Source: Pseudonocardiales bacterium (lineage in GTDB: Bacteria; Actinomycetota; Actinomycetes; Mycobacteriales; Pseudonocardiaceae). Taken from it: a stretch of 8,129 nucleotides of DNA. Position 1 is the first letter of the stretch. Each line of letters opens with the position of its first letter. The translations under genes were made by a program, and so were the position numbers. This document shows, piece after piece, positions 1-6,569 of this stretch. The stretch covers positions 1-8,129 of the forward strand of contig JAODNG010000093.1 of assembly GCA_025465385.1 (NCBI GenBank). The letters are read 5' to 3'. The notes below the pieces were generated by a model that worked only from the letters and a program-made list of their open reading frames with translations, searched no databases and had not been told where the DNA came from.

Positions 1-618
1 GGCAACCTCGGCCTGATCCGCGCGGTGGAGAAGTTCGACTACACCAAGGGCTTCAAGTTCTCCACCTACGCCACCTGGTGGATCCGCCAAGCCATCACTC
101 GTGGCATGGCCGACCAGGGACGCACCATCCGGCTTCCGGTCCATCTGGTGGAGCAGGTGAACAAGCTGGCCCGGATCAAGCGCGACATGCACCAGCAGCG
201 CGGGCGGGAGGCGACGCACCAGGAACTCGCGGAGGAATCCGGCATACCCGTGGAGAAAGTGGCTGACCTGCTGGACTACTCCCGGGATCCGGTAAGCCTG
301 GACATGCCGGTCGGCGCCGAGGAGGAGGCACCGCTGGGTGACTTCATCGAAGATGCCGAGGCTACCGACGCCGAATCCGCGGTGATCTCCGGATTGCTTC
401 AGGACGACCTACGCCGGGTGCTGGCCACTCTCGAAGAGCGCGAGCAGAAGGTCATCCGGCTGCGCTATGGCCTCGACGACGGCCAGCCGCACACGCTCGA
501 CCAGATTGGCAAGCGTTTCGGACTCTCTCGCGAACGAGTGCGTCAGATTGAGCGCGAGGTGATGGCCAAGCTGCGCCATGGCGAGCGAGCGGAGCGGCTG
601 CGGGCGTACGCCAGTTAA
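1..618 (+). CDS. sigB: RNA polymerase sigma factor SigB (group 2 sigma-70), 3' part
   Basis: A sigma-70 factor guides RNA polymerase to promoters; the SigB type is the non-essential principal-like sigma of actinobacteria, used in stress and stationary phase. Frame 1 is open from the first base, so the N-terminal part (region 1 and early region 2) lies outside the window; 205 residues are visible and end at TAA 616-618. Residues about 9-46 carry regions 2.3-2.4 (DYTKGFKFSTYATWWIRQAI, then the RTIRLPVH stretch), which melt and read the -10 element. Region 3 follows (HLVEQVNKLARI onward). Region 4 spans about 138-200, with the -35-reading helix-turn-helix including LDQIGKRFGLSRERVRQIE near residues 166-185. 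The GTG at 25 is internal, not a start. SigB rather than SigA is inferred from the lack of further domains and from the nearby ideR and galE; SigA, a close paralogue, normally shares the same C-terminal regions, so the subtype rests mostly on context. Confidence 0.9.
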   Translation, partial: GNLGLIRAVEKFDYTKGFKFSTYATWWIRQAITRGMADQGRTIRLPVHLVEQVNKLARIKRDMHQQRGREATHQELAEESGIPVEKVADLLDYSRDPVSLDMPVGAEEEAPLGDFIEDAEATDAESAVISGLLQDDLRRVLATLEEREQKVIRLRYGLDDGQPHTLDQIGKRFGLSRERVRQIEREVMAKLRHGERAERLRAYAS

Positions 619-629
619 CCCGCAAGCAG

Positions 630-647
630 CTTTTGAATCTTTTGAGT
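630..647. repeat. Two-copy 9-bp tandem repeat just after sigB
   Basis: CTTTTGAAT is followed directly by CTTTTGAGT, so eight of nine bases repeat. The stretch is AT-rich against its surroundings and starts 12 bases after the sigB stop. It forms no clear hairpin. It could be chance or part of the sigB 3' untranslated region; no function is claimed. Confidence 0.4.
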
Positions 648-767
648 CACCGCTCGAATGGCAGCATTGACGCCGCCCCGCTTGACCGGCACTGTCACCT
701 CAACATGTGATGCAGGCCACGTGTGACGTAGACCACGCGACGTCGGCTCAGGGCTGTCGCGCGCCGC

Positions 768-800
768 GGAAGGTCGGACCCGTCGGGGGTCCGGCCTTCC
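768..800. terminator. 14-bp hairpin between convergent sigB and acuC
   Basis: Bases 768-781 pair with 787-800 through 14 consecutive pairs (one G-U on the plus strand) around a 5-base loop, GTCGG. No U-rich tract follows on either strand, as is common for actinobacterial terminators. The hairpin lies 20 bases beyond the acuC stop and about 150 bases beyond the sigB stop, so it most naturally ends the acuC transcript and may stop sigB read-through too. The remaining stretch 619-767 holds no ORF that I can support. Confidence 0.7.
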
Positions 801-820
801 GACTCTCGAGATCTTTCAGG

Positions 821-1993
821 TCACACTCCAGGGTCGTCGGGAGCTAAGCCATGCAGCGGGTAGACGGCACGCCGGGTCTGCTGAATCGCCCGGTCCAACT
901 CGGTCTCGCCAGTACCGTCCCATGGCGTCCAACGAGGCGCGGCGCCGTCGGTCATCGAGGTCGGCAGCTGCGTACCGCAGGCCACCGTGGCGGCATACGC
1001 CGTCCAGTCGGCCGGTAGCGCTGCGTTCGGGTCCACCTCGCGATCGAGCACAACGCCCAGCAGATGTGTCCACGACCGCGGGACCACCCGGAACAAGGAA
1101 TATCCGCCGCCGCCGAGGGCGAGCCAACGGCCGCCGGCCGTGCTGTCGGCCAGGTCGGCCAGCGCACGATGAGCGGCGCGCTGACCGTCGACCGACAGGG
1201 CAAGGTTGGCGAGCGGGTCTTCGACGTGCGTGTCCGCGCCGTGTTGGGTGACCAGCACCTCGGGCTGGAACGCGCGCAGCAACGCGGGCACGACCGCGTG
1301 GAAGGCCCGTAGCCAGCTGCCATCGCCCGTCCCCGGTGGAAGTGGCACGTTGACCGCTGAACCTTCGGCTCCCGGGGCGCCGATGTCGGTGGAGTTTCCG
1401 GTGCCCGGAAACAGCGTCGCCGGGTGCTGGTGCAGCGAGATGGTGAGCACCCGAGGATCGTCGGCGAAGGCTTCCTGCACACCGTCGCCGTGATGGACGT
1501 CGATGTCGACGTAGGCCACCCGGGAGACTCCGCCATCGAGCAGTCGACGGATCGCCAGCGCACAGTCGTTGTAGACGCAGAAGCCCGAGGCGTGGTCACG
1601 CATCGCGTGGTGCAGTCCGCCGGCGATGTTCACTGCCCGTGCCGCCCGCCCCGTGAGGACCTCCTCCGCGGCCATCAGCGAGCCGCCGGCAACCAACGCC
1701 GAGGCCTCGTGCATGTGGTGGAAGACGGGGTTGTCCGGAGTGCCCAAACCGTGCCCGACATATCCCCGGGAGGCATGCTTGACGGCGGCGACGTAGTCAT
1801 CGGAGTGCACCGTGCGCAGCTGGTCGTCAGTGGCCGGTACCGGCGCCAGCGGCTGCACCCCGTCCAGCACACCCAGCGAACGCGCCAGCCGGACGGTGAG
1901 ATCCAGCCGGACGGGATTCAGTGGATGCCAGCTGCCGAGGTCATAGCCCAGGAGGGCCTCGTCCCAGACGACAACCGCGCGGGAAGCGCTCAT
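821..1993 (-). CDS. acuC: AcuC-like zinc-dependent protein deacetylase (histone deacetylase family)
   Basis: This enzyme removes acetyl groups from protein lysines; in Bacillus subtilis AcuC acts on acetyl-CoA synthetase, so a role in acetate/acyl metabolism is inferred. The 390-residue protein covers a full deacetylase fold and matches the usual AcuC length. It begins MSASRAVVVWDEALLGYDLG and carries the family HPLNPVRL stretch. Active-site residues are all present: the His dyad H128-H129 in GGLHHA, zinc ligands D165 and H167 in DIDVHHGDG, the third ligand D254 in QHGADTHVEDP, and the transition-state Tyr Y298 in GGGGYSL. The frame is open well upstream, to 2395, but that part overlaps the sulfurtransferase and lacks family sequence, so the ATG at 1993-1991 is preferred although no strong Shine-Dalgarno precedes it. 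The gene sits 38 bp behind the sulfurtransferase and is probably co-transcribed with it. An acetylpolyamine amidohydrolase is a less likely alternative. Confidence 0.9.
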   Translation of the reverse strand: MSASRAVVVWDEALLGYDLGSWHPLNPVRLDLTVRLARSLGVLDGVQPLAPVPATDDQLRTVHSDDYVAAVKHASRGYVGHGLGTPDNPVFHHMHEASALVAGGSLMAAEEVLTGRAARAVNIAGGLHHAMRDHASGFCVYNDCALAIRRLLDGGVSRVAYVDIDVHHGDGVQEAFADDPRVLTISLHQHPATLFPGTGNSTDIGAPGAEGSAVNVPLPPGTGDGSWLRAFHAVVPALLRAFQPEVLVTQHGADTHVEDPLANLALSVDGQRAAHRALADLADSTAGGRWLALGGGGYSLFRVVPRSWTHLLGVVLDREVDPNAALPADWTAYAATVACGTQLPTSMTDGAAPRWTPWDGTGETELDRAIQQTRRAVYPLHGLAPDDPGV

Positions 1994-2031
1994 GGCCCAG
2001 CACGCTACCGGTCGCGGTGGTGTGCCGAGCT

Positions 2032-2880
2032 CTACCCGCGATTCGGCCCGGTGGCCACCGGGCGGGCGGTGTCGGTGCACCACTGCGACCATGATCCGGC
2101 GTACAGCGCAGCGGGGCGCTGCGGCGTGGTGACGCCGGCACGCTCGAGTCCGAGCACCAGCGCACATGCGTTGATCCCGGAACCGCAATAAGCGCCGACC
2201 TCGGCACCGTCGACGCCCCACCGTTGCGCGAGCTCGCACAACCCGGTCTGCGCAAGCCAACGCCCCTGCGCATCGGTCAGCTCGCGAAACGGCGCGTTGG
2301 TTGCCCCGGGTATGTGGCCAGCGCGCGGGTCCACCGGCTCGGTCTCGCCTCGGTAACGGGGCGCCGCTCGAGCGTCGAGTAGGACGCCGTCGCACGCCAG
2401 CGCTGCGGCTTGCGCCGCGTCAAGTACCGGCATCGCCCCAGGCCGCACCGTGATCGTGCCCGGTTGCGGCCGGGACCCCTCGACGGTCACCGGCAGCCCC
2501 GCGGCCTGCCACGCCGCGATCCCCCCGTCGAGGACCGCGACCGCACGGTGTCCCACCCAGCGCAGCAGCCACCACAGCCGGGCCGCCACCGAGCTGTCCG
2601 CCGCGTCATAGGCGACGACCGGGGTCGCTTCGCTGATGCCCGCTGCTCGCAAGGTGGCCTGCAGCGCCGCCGGCTCCGGAAGGGGATGGCGTCCACCCGG
2701 GCCGGGCGGGCCGGCCAGATCGCTGTCCACGTCCAGGAAGACCGCGCCGGGGAGGTGACCAGCTTCGTAGCCGGCGCGGCCGGGCGGCCCACTGAGCGAC
2801 CACCGGACGTCGACCACGGCAGGTGCGTCGGGGCCAGCGAGCAGTACAGCCAGCTCGAGGGGCGGGATCACCGGATGCAT
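2032..2880 (-). CDS. sseA: Two-domain sulfurtransferase (rhodanese / 3-mercaptopyruvate sulfurtransferase)
   Basis: Enzymes of this family move sulfur from thiosulfate or 3-mercaptopyruvate to an acceptor through a cysteine persulfide. The 282 residues form the usual tandem rhodanese pair: an inactive N-terminal domain (about 1-135, with VVDVRW, GHLPGAVFLD and YDAADSSVAARLWW, Asp92 standing where the catalytic Cys would be) and an active C-terminal domain (about 150-275, with LLDARAAPRYRGE, DPRAGHIPGA and the catalytic loop at C232). The loop reads CGSGINA; CGSG is the mercaptopyruvate-type signature, whereas thiosulfate rhodaneses have CRKG. The usual next residues V-T are I-N here. The closing AGSWSQW segment is typical. 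Start: ATG 2880-2878 fits the family, but ATG at 2889-2887 adds only three residues and neither has a strong Shine-Dalgarno. The gene faces away from ideR and leads into acuC. The substrate is not proven; the symbol is by family resemblance. Confidence 0.87.
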   Translation of the reverse strand: MHPVIPPLELAVLLAGPDAPAVVDVRWSLSGPPGRAGYEAGHLPGAVFLDVDSDLAGPPGPGGRHPLPEPAALQATLRAAGISEATPVVAYDAADSSVAARLWWLLRWVGHRAVAVLDGGIAAWQAAGLPVTVEGSRPQPGTITVRPGAMPVLDAAQAAALACDGVLLDARAAPRYRGETEPVDPRAGHIPGATNAPFRELTDAQGRWLAQTGLCELAQRWGVDGAEVGAYCGSGINACALVLGLERAGVTTPQRPAALYAGSWSQWCTDTARPVATGPNRG

Positions 2881-2889
2881 GCTGCCCAT

Positions 2890-2965
2890 TGTGCCGTCAA
2901 TGCCAGCGGGTTTCCGCCATATCCCCAGCGTGCCACTACCATAGGCACAACTGAGGGAGACTGGT
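2890..2965. promoter_or_regulatory. Divergent ideR / sulfurtransferase promoter region with 19-bp inverted repeat
   Basis: Two start codons point away from each other across about 80 bases. At 2930-2948 lies an inverted repeat, GTGCC-N9-GGCAC. Its centre contains TACCAT (2937-2942), a TANNNT-type -10 hexamer for ideR with a leader of roughly 15 bases, and on the minus strand TATGGT (2943-2938) and, further on, TATGGC (2921-2916), which could serve the sulfurtransferase. No good -35 is visible for any of them. The repeat is 19 bp long, like an IdeR box, but does not match the TWAGGTWAGSCTWACCTWA consensus, so autoregulation by IdeR is not supported. Promoter use is inferred. Confidence 0.4.
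2953..2959 (+). promoter_or_regulatory. Ribosome binding site of ideR
   Basis: GAGGGAG is followed after six bases by GTG at 2966. This strong, well-spaced site fixes the GTG as the ideR start, in agreement with the alignment of the N-terminus to mycobacterial IdeR. Confidence 0.8.
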
Positions 2966-3661
2966 GTGAACGATCTCATCGACACCACAGAGATGTACCT
3001 GCGCACCATCTTTGAGCTCGAGGAGGAAGGTGTGGTCGCGCTGCGGGCGCGGATCGCTGAGCGCCTCGGACAAAGCGGGCCCACTGTCAGTCAGACCGTG
3101 GCCCGCATGGAACGGGACGGCCTGCTGACGGTGGCCGACGACCGGCACCTCGAGCTGACCGCGGAGGGTCGCAGCCGGGCCACTTCGGTGATGCGTAAGC
3201 ACCGGCTGGCCGAGCTTCTTCTCGTGGACGTGATCGGCCTCGAGTGGGAGCAGGTGCACACCGAGGCGTGCCGCTGGGAACACGTGATGAGCGAAGCGGT
3301 GGAGCGCAAGCTGGTCGCGCTGCTCGGCAACCCCACCATGTCTCCGTACGGCAACCCGATCCCGGGGCTGGACGAGCTCGGGGTCGGAGAGGCTGCTGGC
3401 CCGGTCGAACCCGACCTGGTCCGGCTCGACGAAGTGGCCCGACGCGGCGGCGGCACGGTGGAGGTACGACGTATCGCCGAGCACGTGCAGCTCGACCCGA
3501 CCCTGATGGCAGACCTGCACAAAGTCGACGCGGTGCCCGGCAACGTCGTCGAGGTAGCCGCTCAGGCGCGGCCGAGCCATCCGGTGGTGCTGTCCGGTCG
3601 AGGGACCATGGTGGAGGTCGGCGGCGCTCTCGCGCACGCGGTCATGGGCCTTCGACGGTGA
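2966..3661 (+). CDS. ideR: Iron-dependent transcriptional repressor IdeR/DtxR
   Basis: IdeR binds Fe(II) and then represses siderophore and iron-uptake genes and activates iron-storage genes. The 231-residue protein is almost collinear with mycobacterial IdeR from MNDLIDTTEMYLRTIFELEE onward. The winged helix-turn-helix covers about residues 25-60 (RARIAERLGQSGPTVSQTV), including the DNA-contacting S37, P39, T40 and Q43. Dimerisation domain metal ligands are complete: M10, C102, E105 and H106 for the primary site; H79, E83, H98, E172 and Q175 for the ancillary site. Residues about 150-230 form the SH3-like third domain, so this is the full three-domain IdeR type rather than a short MntR. The start is GTG with a strong Shine-Dalgarno. 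galE follows with no gap, suggesting one transcript. Fe specificity is inferred from the ligand set, chiefly Cys102. Confidence 0.96.
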   Translation: MNDLIDTTEMYLRTIFELEEEGVVALRARIAERLGQSGPTVSQTVARMERDGLLTVADDRHLELTAEGRSRATSVMRKHRLAELLLVDVIGLEWEQVHTEACRWEHVMSEAVERKLVALLGNPTMSPYGNPIPGLDELGVGEAAGPVEPDLVRLDEVARRGGGTVEVRRIAEHVQLDPTLMADLHKVDAVPGNVVEVAAQARPSHPVVLSGRGTMVEVGGALAHAVMGLRR

Positions 3662-3675
3662 TCCGGCCGAGTCGG

Positions 3676-4626
3676 ATGCGGCTGCTGGTCACCGGAGGCG
3701 CCGGCTATATCGGCAGTATCTGCGCCGCGCGGTTGATCGAGGCCGGCCACGACGTCGTGGTCCTGGATGACCTGTCCACCGGCCACCGCGATGCCGTACC
3801 AGCCGGCTGCCGGCTCGTCGAGGGCACCGTCGAGGATGCCGGCGCGGTACTGGCCGAGGGTTTCGATGGTGTGGTGCACTTTGCGGCTCGCTCGTTGGTC
3901 GCTGAATCGATGACCCAGCCGCAGCGATATTGGTTCGGCAATGTGGTGGCGTCGTTGCGACTGCTCGAGGCGATGCGCGAGCACGGAACTCCTCGACTGG
4001 TGTTCTCCTCGACCGCGGCCACTTACGGCGAACCCACATCGGTGCCAATCACCGAGGAGGCCGCCACCCGACCGACCAACCCCTATGGGGCAACGAAGCT
4101 TGCGATCGACCATGCCATCGGCTCCTATGCCATCGCGTACGGCATCGCGGCCGTGAGCTTGCGGTATTTCAACGTCGCCGGCGCCTACGGCCGCTACGGT
4201 GAGCGGCACACCGTAGAGACCCACCTCATCCCGTTGGTACTGCAGGTCGCCCTCGGCCGCCGAAACAAGATCAGCGTGTTCGGGGAAGATTGGCCCACTG
4301 CGGATGGCACCTGCATCCGCGACTACATCCACGTGGTGGATCTCGCCGACGCCCATGAGCGGGCACTCGTGCAGGCCGTGCCCGGCGAACATCGGATCTA
4401 TAACTTGGGCAACGGAACCGGCTTCTCGGTGCAGCAGGTGATAGACACCTGCCGCCAGATCACCGGGCACCCGATCCCGGCGCAGTGCGCCTCACGCCGA
4501 CCGGGCGACCCGGCGGTGCTGATCGCCTCCAGCGATCGAGCGCACTGCGAGTTGGGTTGGAAGCCCGAACGCGCCGACCTGGCCGTGATCGTGGCCGACG
4601 CGTGGGAGTTCGCCCGCCGCGGCTAA
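3676..4626 (+). CDS. galE: UDP-glucose 4-epimerase GalE
   Basis: GalE interconverts UDP-glucose and UDP-galactose with tightly bound NAD, feeding galactose use and cell-envelope galactan. The 316-residue protein is an extended short-chain dehydrogenase of usual length. It shows the NAD-binding motif TGGAGYIG (residues 6-13), the DDLSTGH segment (31-37), the FSSTAATYGEP region with T113 in place of the common Ser, the catalytic Y137 and K141 in PYGATK, and RYFNVAGA (163-170). At the sugar gate (Tyr299 in E. coli, Cys307 in human GalE) the aligned residue appears to be L282, so UDP-GalNAc activity cannot be judged. Start: ATG 3676 puts the NAD motif at the normal place, 14 bp after ideR. An in-frame GTG at 3658 overlaps the ideR stop as GTGA and would add six residues; neither has a clear Shine-Dalgarno, so translational coupling to ideR is plausible. 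The dtxR-galE linkage is known in Corynebacterium. Confidence 0.93.
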   Translation: MRLLVTGGAGYIGSICAARLIEAGHDVVVLDDLSTGHRDAVPAGCRLVEGTVEDAGAVLAEGFDGVVHFAARSLVAESMTQPQRYWFGNVVASLRLLEAMREHGTPRLVFSSTAATYGEPTSVPITEEAATRPTNPYGATKLAIDHAIGSYAIAYGIAAVSLRYFNVAGAYGRYGERHTVETHLIPLVLQVALGRRNKISVFGEDWPTADGTCIRDYIHVVDLADAHERALVQAVPGEHRIYNLGNGTGFSVQQVIDTCRQITGHPIPAQCASRRPGDPAVLIASSDRAHCELGWKPERADLAVIVADAWEFARRG

Positions 4627-4648
4627 GGGCACCGGCGCGGATCACCGA

Positions 4649-5692
4649 TCACCGCTTTCGTCGCGATCGTCGCTTGGCGGAGTAGCGCGCAGGTCGTCGA
4701 AGGGCGGCAGCGGCATCTTCGGCAACGCCGCGCAGCAGCTCCGGTGCCAGTCCCCCGTCGAGTGCGGCCCGCAGCAAGCCCGACAGCGAGTGATGCGGGC
4801 ACGCTGTCAGCGCGGCGTCCAACGCGACGCCCGCCAGCGCGCCGTCCCCACGGAGGTAGGCGGTCAGCGCCAGCAGTGCCGCGGGTTCAGCCCGCTCCGG
4901 TGCAGGAGTGGCGCGAACCAGGGCCAGCCAGAGCCGTTCGGCGGCGGCCGCGCCGGCACCCGTGCACCAGGGCAGGCAGGCGTCCCGGACCCGATGGTCA
5001 CACAGCGCGGAAGCGACCTCGGCGACGATGTCGTCGCTCAACGTGAGATCTCCCCCGGCTGCGGCTCCGTGTAGCTCCTTCAACCGGACGAGCCGCTGGG
5101 CGACCAGCCGGGCACTCATCGGATGCTCAGCGTCGGCTGCGTCGAGGAGGATCGCGCGCCGTTGCAGTGCGGTGGGATCGTCCGCGGCCACCAGCTCGGC
5201 CATCTGTTCCCGGCTGCTGAACGTGACCGCGCCGGCCGCGACGCTGGCGGCCGCCAGCGGGCTCGTCGTGGGATCGGCCACCGCGCCGGCGCAGAGCGGA
5301 TCGTCGTAACAGCGCCATGGCGCGCCGCGGGCTGTCTCGGCGGTCCACGCCGCGTGCACCACGGGAAGCCCCGCGCCAGTCAGTACATTGTCGAGGGCGT
5401 CGACCAACGCGCGGTGTGGCGGATCGCCAGCCGCAGTGCTAGTACCTCCCACGACGATCAGTGCGACGCCCGTGGGCCGCTGCCGGGCGATCGGTGCCAG
5501 CAGCTGCTCGGCCAACACCGCGGCCTGATCGTGGTCGACGAGGTCGGCCCGCAGAGTCAATCCGAGACTCTTACCGTGTAATGCCAACAAGACCACGGAG
5601 TTGCGCGGGTGAAAGCCCAGTAGATGCGGGACAGCGGCGATCAGCTCGGACGGGTCGGATAGTCGGATACGGCCGGTGGTAGGTGCGCTCAT
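4649..5692 (-). CDS. DUF4192 domain protein, function unknown
   Basis: This 347-residue protein belongs to an actinobacterial family without assigned function. The hallmark is the N-terminal block LIAAVPHLLGFHPRNSVVLL (residues 17-36). Further conserved-looking points are WRCYDDPLCAG (126-136), the segment RDACLPWC (236-243), and an alanine-rich helical C-terminal half (AEPAALLALTAYLRGDGALA, 268-287; LSGLLRAALDGG, 303-314). The end is strongly basic (KRRSRRKR), which could bind nucleic acid or the membrane surface, though this is only a guess. No signal peptide or membrane segment is evident. The frame is open 14 residues further upstream, but ATG 5692-5690 places the hallmark near the N-terminus, as usual, and has GGGAGG about 13 bases upstream. 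The gene converges on galE, with 22 bp between stops and no visible terminator. Family assignment is by motif memory. Confidence 0.82.
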   Translation of the reverse strand: MSAPTTGRIRLSDPSELIAAVPHLLGFHPRNSVVLLALHGKSLGLTLRADLVDHDQAAVLAEQLLAPIARQRPTGVALIVVGGTSTAAGDPPHRALVDALDNVLTGAGLPVVHAAWTAETARGAPWRCYDDPLCAGAVADPTTSPLAAASVAAGAVTFSSREQMAELVAADDPTALQRRAILLDAADAEHPMSARLVAQRLVRLKELHGAAAGGDLTLSDDIVAEVASALCDHRVRDACLPWCTGAGAAAAERLWLALVRATPAPERAEPAALLALTAYLRGDGALAGVALDAALTACPHHSLSGLLRAALDGGLAPELLRGVAEDAAAALRRPARYSAKRRSRRKR

Positions 5693-5743
5693 GACGTCGA
5701 ACCGTCCTCCCGCGGTAGCTCGGGGGACAGCCATGGCGGGGCC

Positions 5744-5773
5744 GGCTGTGGACTGCGGGTATGGGTGTGGACT
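5744..5773. repeat. Spaced 11-bp direct repeat upstream of the DUF4192 gene
   Basis: GGCTGTGGACT (5744-5754) and GGGTGTGGACT (5763-5773) match at ten of eleven bases and begin 19 bp apart, close to two helical turns. They lie 52-81 bases upstream of the DUF4192 start, in a 129-base non-coding gap. The spacing suits a regulator binding one face of the helix, but no known operator is recognised and chance remains possible in GC-rich DNA. Confidence 0.45.
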
Positions 5774-5779
5774 ACTACC

Positions 5780-5804
5780 CCGCCCGGGCCCGTCGCGAGG
5801 GCGG
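5780..5804 (-). terminator. Weak hairpin after the methyltransferase gene
   Basis: Bases 5780-5785 (CCGCCC) pair with 5799-5804 (GGGCGG) around a 13-base GC-rich loop, starting 18 bases past the methyltransferase stop. No U tract follows. It could end the methyltransferase transcript or simply form part of the DUF4192 leader. Confidence 0.22.
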
Positions 5805-5821
5805 AATGTCGGAGCAGCTGG

Positions 5822-6460
5822 TTATCCTGCCGCGCCGGCACGCCCAACGGCTCCTGATTGAACCGCACGCGGCCGCCGGCAGACATACGTCACCGCCGGA
5901 GGCAGATTCCACCAGACCGTGCGAGTGGTCAGAACCTCAAAGAAGATCTCGCCGAGCAACGCCCGGAACTGGCACGCCCGGGTCATTGACAGGGCGTGCA
6001 CGTAGGCGAAGGTGGTGAAGCAACCGCCTGGCCGCAGCGAGCGTGCCGTGGCGGCAACGATCGCCCGCTGCGCGTCGATATCGATCAGCGACCACGGTAG
6101 CCCGCTGACCACCACATCAACGGCAGGAATCTGGTGCTCGGCGAACAGCCGAGGCAGTTCGGCGGCATCACCGACCAGCACCTCGACGCCGGCATGCTGG
6201 GTGCGCAGGTAGCGGGCCAATCCGGGGTCGATTTCGACCGCCACATGCCGCCCCCGGCCAGCGAGCCGATGTTCGATGGCCGTCGTGACCGAACCGGTGC
6301 CCGGGCCGAGCTCCACCACGACCGGCTCCCCGATACGGGGCACGACGGCGGCCAGCCGAGCCGCTAGTTGCGGGGAACTCGGCGCTACGGCGCCCACAGT
6401 GGCCGGACTGCGCAGTACGGCAGCGAGGAAGGCGACGAGGTGTGGCGGTAAGAGCGGCAT
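5822..6460 (-). CDS. Class I SAM-dependent methyltransferase, phospholipid N-methyltransferase-like
   Basis: The 212-residue protein has a complete Rossmann methyltransferase core: motif I VVELGPGTGSVT (48-59) for S-adenosylmethionine, an acidic end of strand 2 in AVEIDP (E76, D78), GDA at 97-99, and motif IV VVSGLPWS (117-124). The N-terminal LVAFLAAVLRSPATVGAVAPSS block and the SGLPW motif resemble PmtA-type phosphatidylethanolamine methyltransferases and related rRNA dimethylase-like enzymes. The substrate is therefore uncertain: phospholipid, rRNA or a small molecule. ATG 6460-6458 fits the family N-terminus but has a poor Shine-Dalgarno; ATG at 6520 (AGGA six bases upstream, +20 residues) and GTG at 6568 (248 residues, beginning next to the palindrome) are in-frame alternatives. 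It reads toward the DUF4192 gene, 129 bp away, and is divergent from the SCO5389-like gene. Confidence 0.8.
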   Translation of the reverse strand: MPLLPPHLVAFLAAVLRSPATVGAVAPSSPQLAARLAAVVPRIGEPVVVELGPGTGSVTTAIEHRLAGRGRHVAVEIDPGLARYLRTQHAGVEVLVGDAAELPRLFAEHQIPAVDVVVSGLPWSLIDIDAQRAIVAATARSLRPGGCFTTFAYVHALSMTRACQFRALLGEIFFEVLTTRTVWWNLPPAVTYVCRRPRAVQSGAVGRAGAAG

Positions 6461-6569
6461 GGCGCCGAGCCTGCCCGCCGCGACGCCCTTATGTGAAGTT
6501 GATCTCCATCGAGTGACCATGTGGTCCTGGTCCGCTTTACCCGCACCGAAACCTATCGCAAGCGACACT

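Noticed and set aside
695..726. CRP-like site around TCAC/TGTGA words after sigB
   Set aside because: The arms are TCAC-N8-GTGA, the wrong order for TGTGA-N6-TCACA, and no promoter needs it there.
1424..2191. 255-residue plus-strand ORF opposite acuC
   Set aside because: It lies antisense to a gene with all deacetylase motifs; long antisense frames are expected in GC-rich DNA, and its translation resembles no family I know.
1994..2395. 134-residue N-terminal extension of AcuC
   Set aside because: The extension is an out-of-frame reading of the sulfurtransferase C-terminal domain and shows no deacetylase sequence.
3244..3675. 144-residue N-terminal extension of GalE
   Set aside because: It overlaps ideR in another frame; the NAD-binding motif requires a start near 3676.
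3562..4470. 302-residue minus-strand ORF opposite galE and the ideR end
   Set aside because: It is a shadow of galE, which has complete catalytic motifs on the plus strand.
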